Counted from the stretch's first letter, positions 34,169 to 44,747 are shown. The stretch: DNA of 64,000 nt from Leptotrichia sp. oral taxon 218 (GCF_018128225.1 NZ_CP072377.1:372001-436000); one strand, 5' to 3'. Numbers and translations are program-made. The notes: generated by a model from the sequence alone, not told the origin.

Positions 34169-34882
34169 ATGGATAAAAATTTAATAATACCAAATCATAT
34201 AGCAATTATTATGGATGGAAATGGAAGATGGGCAAAAAAGCGTGGAAAAATAAGATTGGAGGGGCATAGATCTGGAGCAGCTAGTCTTGAGAGAATTTTA
34301 AGATATGCCGGAGAAATTGGAGTGAAATATTTGACTGTTTATGCTTTTTCAACTGAGAACTGGAAGCGTCCTCAAAAGGAAGTAAATGGTCTTATGGATT
34401 TATTTGGAAAATATTTGGATAAAGAGAAAAAAAATCTTAAAAAGCAAGGTGTGAAGTTAGTTGTGACAGGGGAGAAAGAAAATATTTCTCCAAAACTTCT
34501 AAAAAAAATTGAAGATACACAAAAATTTTTGGAAGATTGTGAAAAAATAACTTTTAATATTGCTTTTAATTATGGCGGAAGAAGGGAAATTGTAAGTGCG
34601 GTAAATAAAATTTTGAGTGAAAATGAAACAAAAAAAATCGAAAAAATTACAGAAGAAGAGTTTTCAAAATATATGTACCGACCAGAAATCCCAGATCCAG
34701 AACTTGTAATCAGAACGAGTGGCGAATTTAGGATAAGTAATTTTTTGCTTTGGGAAATTGCCTATTCGGAGTTTTATATAACAGATGTTTTCTGGCCTGA
34801 TTTTGATGAAAATGAATTAGATAAAGCGATTTTATCCTTTAATAAAAGGGATAGAAGATACGGAGGGCTGAATGTTAAGTAG
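34169..34882 (+). CDS. uppS: Isoprenyl transferase (undecaprenyl diphosphate synthase)
   Basis: Cis-prenyltransferase that makes the C55 lipid carrier for peptidoglycan and surface glycans. The 237-residue product has all family blocks: IAIIMDGNGRWAKKRG with catalytic Asp near residue 16, GHRSGAASLERI, YAFSTENWKRP near 70, FNIAFNYGGRREIV near 130 and the C-terminal PDPELVIRTSGEFRISNFLLWEIAYSE. The ATG at 34165 is followed by an immediate stop, so 34169 is the start; AAAGG lies upstream. It overlaps cdsA by 11 bases, as in many bacteria. Confidence 0.97.
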   Translation: MDKNLIIPNHIAIIMDGNGRWAKKRGKIRLEGHRSGAASLERILRYAGEIGVKYLTVYAFSTENWKRPQKEVNGLMDLFGKYLDKEKKNLKKQGVKLVVTGEKENISPKLLKKIEDTQKFLEDCEKITFNIAFNYGGRREIVSAVNKILSENETKKIEKITEEEFSKYMYRPEIPDPELVIRTSGEFRISNFLLWEIAYSEFYITDVFWPDFDENELDKAILSFNKRDRRYGGLNVK

Positions 34883-35798
34883 ATTATTTATTATTTTGTT
34901 GTTTGTACCTTTCCTTTTATGGATATTTTTAAAAGGAAATCTGATGTTTTTGGTGTTTACTCTTGTAATAATTGGAATATCGCTTTTTGAATTTTACAAA
35001 ATGCTAAAGGACAAGGGCTTTGAAGTGGCAAGCAGGATTGGAATGGGACTTGGGCTGTTTTTACCTGTTGCGATATATTTTCAGGAAAATTCAAAAAATA
35101 TTTTTTCGTATTTTAAATTTGAACTTTTTAAGCAAATTAACTTTGATATGGGAGGATTTATCGTATTTGCAATAATTCTTCTGTCTTTAAGGCAAGTTTT
35201 CAAAGTAAAAATTCACAATGCAATGGCAGAAATTTCCTACACTTTATTTGGAATAATTTATGTTTCGTATTTATTTTCACATATTTTATTATTAAAATAC
35301 GAATTTCCAAATGGAAATATTCTAGTTGTAATGACATTTATGCTAATTTGGGCATGTGATATTTCCGCTTACCTTGTCGGAATGGCAATCGGCGGGAAAA
35401 TATTCAAGCACAGGCTTGCTCCAAAAATCAGTCCGAAAAAATCAATCGAAGGTGCAATAGCAGGAATTTTGGGAGTATTTTTAGTGATTTTATCATTTGA
35501 TAAAATATATTTATTTATTGCAAATTTTGTCTGCGGAATTTCATTTTTAACAAAAACTTGTTCCGTAAATTACGACTATGTCGCCATCGGTGGACTAAAA
35601 GCCTTTATTTTGGCACTTGCAATTGGAGTTTTTGCCGAATTGGGAGATTTGGTGGAATCTAAGATAAAAAGAGAATTGGAAGTTAAAGATTCTGGGAATT
35701 TGCTTTTGGGACATGGCGGATTTTTGGATAGATTTGACAGTGCATTGTTTGTATTGCCGATTGTTTATTATTTTATGAAATATGTTGCATATTTATAA
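34872..35798 (+). CDS. cdsA: Phosphatidate cytidylyltransferase
   Basis: Makes CDP-diacylglycerol from phosphatidate and CTP, the branch point of phospholipid synthesis. The 308-residue protein is strongly hydrophobic with about seven to eight membrane segments. The C-terminal family signature is complete (KIKRELEVKDSGNLLLGHGG, then FLDRFDS). The start overlaps uppS, so the two are translationally coupled. A membrane enzyme location in the inner membrane follows from the family. Confidence 0.95.
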   Translation: MLSRLFIILLFVPFLLWIFLKGNLMFLVFTLVIIGISLFEFYKMLKDKGFEVASRIGMGLGLFLPVAIYFQENSKNIFSYFKFELFKQINFDMGGFIVFAIILLSLRQVFKVKIHNAMAEISYTLFGIIYVSYLFSHILLLKYEFPNGNILVVMTFMLIWACDISAYLVGMAIGGKIFKHRLAPKISPKKSIEGAIAGILGVFLVILSFDKIYLFIANFVCGISFLTKTCSVNYDYVAIGGLKAFILALAIGVFAELGDLVESKIKRELEVKDSGNLLLGHGGFLDRFDSALFVLPIVYYFMKYVAYL

Positions 35799-35846
35799 TT
35801 TATAAAAATTAAAGAAAATTAAGAAATAAGGAGAAAAAATAAAAAG

Positions 35847-37070
35847 ATGACAGAATTAGAAATTAAACAAGAAGTAGAAAGACAATTTAATATTTTAAGT
35901 CGCGGGTGCGATGAAGTAATTAATGAAAATGAATTTAAGAAAAAGTTGGAAAAATCAATTTCAACAAATACTCCATTAAGGGTAAAATTAGGGATTGATC
36001 CGACTGGTTCTGATTTGCACTTGGGACATGCGGTACCTTTGAGAAAATTGAAACAGTTTCAAGATTTGGGGCACGATGTGTTTTTCTTGATTGGAACTTT
36101 CACTGGAAGAATTGGAGATCCAACTGGAAAATCTGAAACTAGAAAAATGTTGTCAGAAGAACAAGTTATGGAAAATATTAAAACATATTTGGATCAAGTA
36201 AAATTAATTTTGGATTTAGATAAAATTAATGTTGTTTACAATGCTGACTGGCTAGAAAAATTATCGTTATCAGATGCGTTGAATTTGTTGTCACAATTTA
36301 CAGTTTCACAAATGATTTCGAGAGAAGATTTTTCAAAAAGATTATCTGAAAATAAACCAGTTTCATTGATTGAGTTTATGTATCCAATTTTACAAGGTTA
36401 TGATTCAGTAGAATTACATGCTGATGTGGAATTAGGTGCGACTGAACAAAAATTCAATTTGTTAAGAGGAAGAGATTTACAGAAAAACTTTGGTCAAGAG
36501 CAACAAATTTGTATGATAATGCCGATTTTGGTTGGACTTGATGGAGTAGAAAAAATGTCGAAATCATTAGGAAACTACATTGGTGTAAAAGATACGCCAA
36601 ACGATATGTTTGGAAAAGTTATGTCAATTTCAGATGAATTGATGGAAAACTATTACACAATGATAACTGATGTTCCTTTTGAAAAAATTGAAGAAATTAA
36701 AGCACAAATCGCAGATGGAAGTTTACATCCAATGGAAGCTAAAAAACAATTGGGAGCAGAAGTTGTAAAAATTTACTACGGTGAAGAAGCGGCTAAAGAA
36801 GCGAGAGATTGGTTTGAAAATGTATTCAGTAAGAGAAACTTAAATGTTGACTTGCCTGAAATTGAGTTGGAATATAAAGAAGTTGGAATTATTGATTTAT
36901 TAGTAAAAGAAACAGGGTTGATGAAAACAACAAGTGAAGCTAGAAGATTAATTCAACAAGGTGGATTCAAAATAAATGATGAGCCAATAAAAGATGTGAA
37001 AGCTACAGTTGTTCTTGAAAGTGGAATGATTGTGAGAGCTGGGAAGAAAAAAATTGTTAAAGTGAAATAA
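35847..37070 (+). CDS. tyrS: Tyrosyl-tRNA synthetase
   Basis: Class I synthetase charging tRNA-Tyr. The 407-residue product has the HIGH-type motif in DPTGSDLHLGHAV near residue 50 and the KMSKS loop in GVEKMSKSLGNY near 233. LIEFMYPILQGYDSV and the ATEQKFNLLRGRDLQ block lie between them. A C-terminal S4 RNA-binding domain starts near residue 345 (TSEARRLIQQGGFKIND). HLGH with the 'DPTGSDLHLGH' context is the TyrZ subclass. AGGAG lies about 13 bases before ATG, a long spacing. It ends at a hairpin shared with asnA. Confidence 0.96.
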   Translation: MTELEIKQEVERQFNILSRGCDEVINENEFKKKLEKSISTNTPLRVKLGIDPTGSDLHLGHAVPLRKLKQFQDLGHDVFFLIGTFTGRIGDPTGKSETRKMLSEEQVMENIKTYLDQVKLILDLDKINVVYNADWLEKLSLSDALNLLSQFTVSQMISREDFSKRLSENKPVSLIEFMYPILQGYDSVELHADVELGATEQKFNLLRGRDLQKNFGQEQQICMIMPILVGLDGVEKMSKSLGNYIGVKDTPNDMFGKVMSISDELMENYYTMITDVPFEKIEEIKAQIADGSLHPMEAKKQLGAEVVKIYYGEEAAKEARDWFENVFSKRNLNVDLPEIELEYKEVGIIDLLVKETGLMKTTSEARRLIQQGGFKINDEPIKDVKATVVLESGMIVRAGKKKIVKVK

Positions 37071-37136
37071 TAATTTAAAAAAAATAAAAAAAGTAAAGTT
37101 TTGATTTTGAAATTATCAAATTATTATAAAAATAAA

Positions 37137-37191
37137 AAAATTACTCATTTAAAAATTTAAGTAAAAGTTTAAGTGAGTAATTTTTATTTTA
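37137..37191. terminator. Bidirectional terminator between tyrS and asnA
   Basis: AATTACTCA pairs with TGAGTAATT, with further TTAAA/TTTAA pairing inside and T-runs outside, between convergent genes. Confidence 0.7.
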
Positions 37192-37231
37192 ACAAAAATT
37201 CAAAATTCTTTGTATCAAGATATTTATATTT

Positions 37232-38242
37232 TTATAATAAGTTTATTCCATTTTCACGGCAAACTTTTTTAATATCTTCAGTCCAGAATGAAGCTTGAAC
37301 TTCTCCAATGTGTGCTTTTTGCAAAAAGAACATGCAAATTCTTGATTGTCCAATTCCACCACCGATTGTTAGCGGTAATTCTCCATTTAAAAGTTGTTTG
37401 TGGAAATCTAATTCTTTTCTTTCTTCCAAATTCAATTCTTTTAATTGTCTCTCTAGTGCGTCTTTGTCAACACGGATTCCCATTGAAGATAATTCCAATG
37501 AATGATTTAAAGCAGGATCCCACAAAATCAAGTCTCCGTTTAATTCCCAGTCATCATAGTCTGGAGCACGACCGTCGTGTCTTTGTCCAGAAGCTAAAAC
37601 TTTTCCAATTTGCATAACGAAAATTGCTCCCCTACTTTTTGCAAATTCATTTTCTCTTTCTTCTGGAGTTAAATTTGGATATAAATTTTCTAATTCTTGT
37701 GAAGTTATGAAAGTAACTTCATTTGGTAAATTGATTTTTACTTTTTCAAATCTAGCACTAAGTTCTCTTTCTGTATTTAAAAAGACTTTGTATATTTTTC
37801 TAACAGTTTCTTTTAAAAAATCAAAATTTCTATCTTCTTTTGTGATAACTTTTTCCCAATCCCATTGGTCAACATAGATTGAGTGTGTGTTGTCCATGTT
37901 TTCATCTCTTCTAATTGCGTTCATATCTGTATAAATTCCTTGTCCTACAGGAACTTTATATCTTTTTAACGCCATTCTTTTCCATTTTGCAAGTGAATGT
38001 ACGATTTCTAATGTTTCGCCAGGAACTTCTTTTGTTTCAAATGCAACTGGTCTTTCCACGCCATTTAGGTTGTCATTTAACCCCGAAGCCTTTTTTACGA
38101 ATAACGGTGCCGATATTCTTGTTAAATTTAATGCGCTTGAAAGTTCTTTTTCAAAAAAATCTTTTACGAACTTAATCGCAATTTCTGTTTCCATTATCCC
38201 GTATTTTGGGTCATAACCTTCTGGTATAAAAATACTTGACAT
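37232..38242 (-). CDS. asnA: Aspartate-ammonia ligase (asparagine synthetase A)
   Basis: Makes asparagine from aspartate and ammonia with ATP cleavage to AMP; related to class II synthetases. The 336-residue product has the usual length. Recognised blocks: LTRISAPLFVKKASGLNDNLNG near residue 40, IVHSLAKWKRMALKRY near 80, GIYTDMNAIRRDE near 103, THSIYVDQWDWEKVI, and the C-terminal LTIGGGIGQSRICMFFLQKAHIGEVQ. AAGGAGAAAAATT precedes the start. It is a single-gene unit, convergent with tyrS. Confidence 0.97.
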   Translation of the reverse strand: MSSIFIPEGYDPKYGIMETEIAIKFVKDFFEKELSSALNLTRISAPLFVKKASGLNDNLNGVERPVAFETKEVPGETLEIVHSLAKWKRMALKRYKVPVGQGIYTDMNAIRRDENMDNTHSIYVDQWDWEKVITKEDRNFDFLKETVRKIYKVFLNTERELSARFEKVKINLPNEVTFITSQELENLYPNLTPEERENEFAKSRGAIFVMQIGKVLASGQRHDGRAPDYDDWELNGDLILWDPALNHSLELSSMGIRVDKDALERQLKELNLEERKELDFHKQLLNGELPLTIGGGIGQSRICMFFLQKAHIGEVQASFWTEDIKKVCRENGINLL

Positions 38243-38354
38243 AATTTTTCTCCTTCTTTTCTCAAATTTTATTTTTTCTACCCGTTTATGTTAGCAAAAT
38301 TCTAAATTTTTGTCAAATTTTTTTATTTTTATAAAAAAAATTAGAAAATGGCTT

Positions 38355-39338
38355 TTATTTTTTTTTATAAAGCGAATAAATCTGCATTATCAGTGTTTCA
38401 ACTCCAGCACTCATCTCAATTTTTCCTGTTTTTATAGAATTTTCAACTTTCCACGAGCGATATACTAATTTTTTTAAACTTTCTAAACTATAATTTTTCT
38501 CTAATTCCAATTTTTTGAAAATAGCGTACGAATTTGGAATTCTGTTATTTGTTTTAAATGCTTCTTTTACTTTTTCAAACTGAATTTTAAAAGTGTTATA
38601 ATTAGAGCTAAATTGTTTACCTTCTTTTTTTAAAATTTTTATTTTATATAAAACTTCCAATTCGTTATACAGTGAATAAAGCACTCCCATATATTCTTTA
38701 GTTTGCTCTAAATATTTCATAACTTCATTTATTCTATTTGATAAAATTTCTTTAGTTATTTCATAAATTTTATACTCTTTTTCTATAGAAATAATATTCT
38801 TTAGTTTTTTTAAATCAAAATTTTCTCCACCTAAAAAAATTTTTATTTTTTCAATTTCATTTTTTACTTTAAAAGGATTTGTTCCAATCATTTCCAAAAG
38901 TGAACTAGCATTTTTTTTATTTATTTTCAGCTCAAGCATAACATAATTTTGTATTTCAATATCTTCATCTTTTAAAAACAAAAAATTTTTAATTTTTTTA
39001 TCTTTTTCAAGATTATCAAGAGTTTTTTTTAGCTCGGCATTCAATTTTCCATCTTCTTTTTCATAGTCAATAATAATTTGCTTATTTATTATATCCAAAT
39101 TAGCGATGTTTTTCAAAAATGTTTCAAATTTTTTAATTTTTTGAGACCTTTTTAACACAACGAGTTCCTGCGAAGAAAAAATAGAATTTATCGAAATTTT
39201 TTGAAGAAAATTTTCATCTTCCTTAAGTTCTGCATCAAAAAAGCTCTCAGAGATATTAGGATTTTTTTCTCTTAATTTATTTAAAATTTCAAAATATTTA
39301 AATTCTCTAAATTTTGTTCCACCAATAAAATAAATCAT
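38355..39338 (-). CDS. holA: DNA polymerase III delta subunit
   Basis: Delta opens the sliding clamp within the clamp-loader complex. The 327-residue product has the low-conservation pattern of HolA: MIYFIGGTKFREFKYFEIL at the N-terminus (degenerate P-loop region), SSQELVVLKRSQKI near residue 60, and a helical collar domain containing LLEMIGTNPFKVKNEIEKIKIF. I placed the start at ATG 39336-39338 because AAAAGAGGT lies just before it; an in-frame TTG five codons earlier lies upstream of that site. Overall length and domain order fit; identification rests on pattern rather than a single catalytic motif. Confidence 0.85.
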   Translation of the reverse strand: MIYFIGGTKFREFKYFEILNKLREKNPNISESFFDAELKEDENFLQKISINSIFSSQELVVLKRSQKIKKFETFLKNIANLDIINKQIIIDYEKEDGKLNAELKKTLDNLEKDKKIKNFLFLKDEDIEIQNYVMLELKINKKNASSLLEMIGTNPFKVKNEIEKIKIFLGGENFDLKKLKNIISIEKEYKIYEITKEILSNRINEVMKYLEQTKEYMGVLYSLYNELEVLYKIKILKKEGKQFSSNYNTFKIQFEKVKEAFKTNNRIPNSYAIFKKLELEKNYSLESLKKLVYRSWKVENSIKTGKIEMSAGVETLIMQIYSLYKKK

Positions 39339-39545
39339 TTTACCTCTTTTCAAAATTTTTATTATTTTTTTTAAATTTTATTTATTAATTAATTTAATTC
39401 AATTTTTTTTCTTTTATTTTTATTTTTATTTTTTATTTTTTTTATTTTTCTCTTTATTAATTAATTTATTTATTTTAATATTCTAACTTTATGTTCTAAA
39501 ATTATATCACAATAATTATTATTTAGCGACATTAATTTTTTTCGT

Positions 39546-39574
39546 TTGAAGTATTTTTTTACTTGTGATAAAAT
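39546..39574 (+). promoter_or_regulatory. Promoter of smc
   Basis: TTGAAG and TAAAAT are separated by 17 bases, about 95 bases upstream of the smc start. The remainder of the 317-base divergent gap (39354-39670) is AT-rich with no other visible feature. Confidence 0.55.
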
Positions 39575-39670
39575 AAAAAAAATAAGGTAAAATAAGTAAG
39601 ATAAGTAAAATAAAAATTAAAGTATAAATATTAAAAAAAATAAAAAATAAAATTTTTGAAAGGAAAAGCG

Positions 39671-42600
39671 ATGTATTTAAAGGCATTGGAGATAAACGGC
39701 TTTAAGTCGTTTGCAAATAAAACGGTAATTGAGTTTGACAGCGGAATAACTTCGATTGTAGGACCGAATGGAAGTGGGAAAAGTAATATTTTGGATGCAA
39801 TTCTTTGGGTTTTGGGAGAACAAAGTTATAAAAATATTAGGGCGAAAGAGAGTTCAGATGTAATTTTTTCTGGAGGAAAAAATAAAAAGGCAAAAAATCA
39901 AGCAGAAGTTAGTCTTTATATTAACAACGATGATAAATATTTGGACATTGATTTTACAGATGTGAAAATCACTCGGAAAATTTTTAAAAGTGGGGAAAAT
40001 CAATATTTTTTGAATAACGAAAGAATTCGTCTAAAAGATATTCACAACTTGTTTTTGGATACAGGAATTGGGAAACAGGCTTATTCTGTAATTGGTCAAG
40101 GACGAGTTGAGAGGATAATTGGGTCTTCACCAAAAGAGCTTAGAGAAATAATTGAGGAAGCGGCTGGAGTTAAAAAGGCTAAGAATGAGAAGGAAGAAGC
40201 TACGAAAAAACTTGAAAATGTCAAAAATGAAATTGAAAAAATTGATTATGTAGAAAAAAGTTTGTCAAAAAGAGTGGAAGACCTTAAAGTTGAGCAAAAA
40301 AAAGCAAGACTTTACAAAAATATTTCTGATAAAATGGACACCCAAAAATTTATGATTCTGGAATATGGAATTAATGAAAAAAATTTTTGCGTGATGAGTT
40401 TGAAGAAAAAAATAGTGAAATTTTGGAAAAATTGGAAAAATTGGAAAAAAATTTGTCTGAGAAGCGAGAAGAGTCGGAAAAAGTTGGCAAAAAAAATGAT
40501 GAAGCTAAAAAAAATCTTGTTTTACAAAAAAAACAGAGAAATAGTAATTTTGGCGAAATTGAAAAACTTAAAGATGAGTATTCTAAGATTTTGAATAAAA
40601 GTTCTAATTTAGAAATTGAGGCTTTGGAAAAAGAGAAAAGAAAAAAAGATTTGGAAATTGAAATTTCTTCTAAAGAAAAAATTTTAAATGATTCAAAAAA
40701 TGAATTAGAAATTTTGGAAAGACAATTTTTTGAAAAAGAAAAAGAAAAAAAAGAAATTTATAAAAAAGTTTTAGAAATAAAAAATAGAAGTGAAAAAATC
40801 GAAAAAGAGTTAAAAGAGAGAACTCAAAAAAATTCTAATTTAGAGATTGACAAAATAAAAATTGCTGGAGAAAATGAAGATTTGGAAAAAAGGATTTTTT
40901 TGTCTAAAAACGAGAAAAAAAGAAATTTTTCACAAATAGAAAAATTAAAAGAGAATTTTGAAAAATTTATTCAAGAAAAAGAAAAATTTGAATTTCAAAA
41001 GGAAAAAAAAGAAAAGGAAAAAGCGCAGAGTGAAAAGGAGATTTCTAGCTTAACAAATGAAATTGATGATTTGCGAGAAAAACATTCGGAAAATGTGAAA
41101 AATAAAAATAAAATGAATTTTGAGCTTCAAAATTTGAAAATTAAAAAAAATGCGATTTCTAGTGCGATTGAAAACAATGAAACTTTTAACAAAAGCATTA
41201 AATACATATTAGACAAAAAAATAAATGGAGTTGTAGGAGCTTTTGTAAATTTGATTGAAATTCCCTTTGGCTTTGAAGCGGCAATTCAAACTTTGTCAGG
41301 CGGAATGTTTCAAGATATTGTCACACAAAATACTGAAGTTGCACGAAATTGCATTGAACTTTTGAAAAAAGAAAAAATGGGAAGAGCTTCATTTTTGCCG
41401 ATGAACGATATAAAAGTTTTTAAAAGTTTGAATTTTCTTCCAAAAATTGAGAAAAATTTTTCAAAAAAATTGTCTGACGAATTTAGTGAAAGTGAGAAAA
41501 AAAGCATTGTTTCAAATACGAAAGGTCAAAATGGAATAATTGATTTTGCAAGAAATATTGTGAAATTTGATAAAAACTTGGAAAAAGTTGTTCATTTTGT
41601 TTATGGAAATTCTGTTATTGTACAAAATTTGGAAATTGGAATTGAACTTTTAAAAAAAGGTTTTAGTGACAGAATTGTGACGCTTAACGGCGATATTATC
41701 ACTTCTCGTGGAAGAATGACTGGAGGATTTTCGCAGAGAAGAGATGAGCTTCTTTTTCAAAAAAAGAATTGAAAAAATTAGAAGAAAAAATTTTGGAAAA
41801 AGAAGAAAAGTTTTTTGAGTTTAATGAAAAAGTTGAAAAAATTTTTGAAAAAGCTGAAAAAATTGACAGAAGGAAAAATGAGTTGCAAAATAATTTTAGA
41901 GAATTTCAAAATGAATATAGCGAGTTTGTAAAAAATTATGATAATTTTAACGGAAATTTTTTACGAGAAAAAAGGTCGATTGACACTTTGGAATATGAAA
42001 TTTCTCAAATTGACGATTTTATTTCGGAAAAAGAAAAAAAACTTTTTCAAAATCTTGAGTTAATAAAAAAAATTGACGAATATATTAAAGAAAATAATTT
42101 AAAATTGGAAAAACTTAAAATTGAGAGTTCTAAAATTGAAAATACGGAAAAATTTTTGCAAAAATTAAATATCGTTGATAAAGATTATGAAATTTTGAAA
42201 GTGAAAAAAGAGAGCAATAAAAAAAGATATGACGAAATTTACAGCGACTATAAAAAAAATTTGAGAGAAATTGAAAATATTGTAAAATTTGAAAATGAAA
42301 AAGAAATTTTACAGAAAAAATTAAATTCTGAAATTTTTTCTAAAGAAAATGAAATTTCTAAATATGAAAATGCAAATAAAAATATTTTGTCCGAAATTAA
42401 AAAAAATGAAGAAGAAATTCAAAAATTTGAAAAGTTTGAGCGAGAAATTTTGGGAGAACTAAAAAATTTAGAAATTGAAATTGTTAAGTTTCAAAGTGAA
42501 AATGAAAAATTATCTGAAAAAATTAAAAAAAATGAAAAAGATTTGAATTTTGAAACTGAAAAAATTGGAGAAATTGAAGAAAGCAAAGTTATGCAAGATG

Positions 42601-43277
42601 AAGAATATTTTGAGATAAGCAATGAAAAAGAATTTTTGGAAATAAAAAAAGAATTTTCTAAAAATGAAAAAAGTCGTGCGGAAATTGGAGAAGTTGACTT
42701 GTCGTCGATTGAAAAATTTGAGCGTGAAAATAAAGAATATGAAAATCTTGTGAATCAAAAAAAAGATTTGGTGGAAAGCCGAAAAACACTTTTGGAATTT
42801 ATTGAAGAAATTGAAAATGAAGTGCGAGTAAAATTTTTGACCGCTTACAAAGAAATTAATAAAAATTTTGAATATATGTGCGAAAATATTTTGAATGGAG
42901 CAAGGGGAAATATAAAATTGGTAACACCTGAAGATGTTTTGACAACTGGACTTGAGCTAAGCGTAAAATACAAGAATAAACCTGAGCAGTCGCTTTTACT
43001 TTTGTCGGGTGGAGAAAAATCAATGTTGGCAGTTTCGTTTATTATGGCAATTTTTATGTTCAGACCGAGTCCTTTTACTTTTTTTGACGAAATTGAAGCG
43101 GCTCTTGATGAAAAAAATACGAAAAAAATTGTGGAACTGCTTCACGATTTTACTGATAAATCGCAGTTTATCTTAATCACGCACAATAAAGAAACTATGA
43201 AAGGTTCACACAGACTTTATGGAATTACGATGAATAAAGAAATTGGGGAAACTAAAGTTGTTTCAGTTGATGTATAA
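39671..43277 (+). pseudogene. smc: Chromosome segregation ATPase SMC, broken by two -1 frameshifts
   Basis: Condensin ATPase that compacts and segregates chromosomes. Three successive frames together make a full SMC of about 1,200 residues: the head with GPNGSGKSNILDAILWVLGEQ near residue 32; a coiled-coil arm; the hinge (about 41220-41700; NGVVGAFVNLIEI, then TLNGDIITSRGRMTGG); the returning arm; and the C-terminal head with LLSGGEKSMLAVSF and FDEIEAALDE. The first frame is lost at an A7 run (40377-40383), the second at another A7 run (41759-41765). Adding one A at each restores reading. The start at 39671 follows AAAGGAAAAGCG. Sequencing error, slippage or real loss cannot be told apart here. 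Confidence 0.9.
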
Positions 43278-43298
43278 TATAATATTTAATATAAAAAA

Positions 43299-43327
43299 TG
43301 GGGAATTTTTGTTCCCCATAATTTTTT
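43299..43327. terminator. Bidirectional terminator after smc
   Basis: ATGGGGAA pairs with TTCCCCAT and is followed by a T-run. It sits between convergent smc and the lipoprotein gene. Confidence 0.85.
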
Positions 43328-44747
43328 AAAAAATTCCAATCCCATTCATTTCAACAAATCTAAAAAGTAAATCGTTAAAAACTCCTTCGTTTTTATTTTC
43401 ATCATAAGGCAAAGTGAATTCGCCGTCTCTATTTGTCCAAAGTCTGTCGTAGTAATCTGAAATTTGTTTTGAAACTTTTTGGTCGTAACTCGAAACTATT
43501 TTTATTTCATTCTCTAAATTATAATTTCTCATATTTCTTCTTGTAAAGTTAGTTGAACCGCCATAAGTTATCATATAATCTTTTTTGAAAATAGACATCA
43601 TTTTTACATGATACATCTCTTCACCTCTGTTGTAAAATCTAACGGTGATATCATAGTTATGTTTTCGTGCAAATTTCATAAGTTCTCCTGCGGAAGCTTT
43701 GTTTGGAAAACCTGCCGTTGAATTATTTAAGATTATTTCAAATTTTACGCCTTTTTTAGCAGCTTTTCTTATATCATTAATAATTTTCCTGTCCGCCAAA
43801 AAGAACTGCGCTATTACAACTTTGTCGCCAGATTTTGTCTTTTTTAGTTCTTTTGAAATATCAATTCCAGTCGCTCCTTCAGTAAAATATTGCAACTTAA
43901 TTTTGTCATTTTGAGAATCTGGAATTTCAAATTTTTTATTTGGTAAATTTTGTTTTAAATTTCCATCTTTTTTTGTAATTCTTGCAACTGGTTTTTCAGC
44001 ATCGTAAATTTTTTGAATGATTGGCGAAGAAAATTTAAAAGCTACATTTGAATGTCTTGAACCTTCGGCGTGTGGATTTGCAGAAGTTAGCATAGCTGTA
44101 TTTTCATTCATAATCAATTTTCTGTGGTCAGCTTTGGCGTTTAGCGCTCTTAAAATACTTCTAATCGTAACTGGGTCAGTTCCTTCATAAGCTGGATTTT
44201 TTGTTTTTCCAACATTTTTAGGATTTCCAAAAGGTCTTATAAAAAGTCGCCAAGGTGTTGAATACAAGTGCAGCGGGTCACGCAATTTTGCTAAATCAAC
44301 ATAGCCTATTTTTACTCCAGCTTCTTCCAATTTTTTGTGAGTTGGATTGTCAAATGCACCGTAAAAAGTGTTGCTTTCATCGAGTATCAAATAAATTTCA
44401 ACATTTGGTTCTTTTTTCTTTTTTTCCAGAATTTTTTGAGCAAATTCTTCAGCGATTGGAAGTGGATGCAATTTTTCTTCCACACCTTTTCCAACCCAGT
44501 CGTTAAAGACAAAAATGTCCATAAGAAAAAAGTTATGAGCGTTGTCCAAAATATCATAAGCCTGATCCCAAATTTGTCTTTCATAATGTGTTACGCCATC
44601 TTTTTTGTAAGTCAAATCATAGTAAAAGTCGACATTGTCGGCATTGTAGACATTAGTTTTGGTTTGAAGTCCCATTTTTTCATAACTTTTGCATGAAAAT
44701 ATCGACATAAAAATAAGTAAAATTAAAAAAATATTTTTTTTCCGCAT
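43326..44747 (-). CDS. Phospholipase D-like lipoprotein
   Basis: The 473-residue product starts MRKKNIFLILLIFMSIFSCKS; IFSC is a lipobox, so it should be a membrane-anchored periplasmic or outer-membrane lipoprotein. Two PLD-type half-sites are present: ADHRKLIMNENTAMLTSANP near residue 207 and MYHVKMMSIFKKDYMITYGGS near 380, as in the cardiolipin synthase / PLD superfamily. Both are irregular: the first has Glu/Asn where Asp is expected and TSAN for GSxN, and the second has three extra residues before its Asp. His and Lys of both HxK pairs are kept, so activity is possible. It stands alone and ends at a shared terminator with smc. Confidence 0.8.
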   Translation of the reverse strand: MRKKNIFLILLIFMSIFSCKSYEKMGLQTKTNVYNADNVDFYYDLTYKKDGVTHYERQIWDQAYDILDNAHNFFLMDIFVFNDWVGKGVEEKLHPLPIAEEFAQKILEKKKKEPNVEIYLILDESNTFYGAFDNPTHKKLEEAGVKIGYVDLAKLRDPLHLYSTPWRLFIRPFGNPKNVGKTKNPAYEGTDPVTIRSILRALNAKADHRKLIMNENTAMLTSANPHAEGSRHSNVAFKFSSPIIQKIYDAEKPVARITKKDGNLKQNLPNKKFEIPDSQNDKIKLQYFTEGATGIDISKELKKTKSGDKVVIAQFFLADRKIINDIRKAAKKGVKFEIILNNSTAGFPNKASAGELMKFARKHNYDITVRFYNRGEEMYHVKMMSIFKKDYMITYGGSTNFTRRNMRNYNLENEIKIVSSYDQKVSKQISDYYDRLWTNRDGEFTLPYDENKNEGVFNDLLFRFVEMNGIGIF

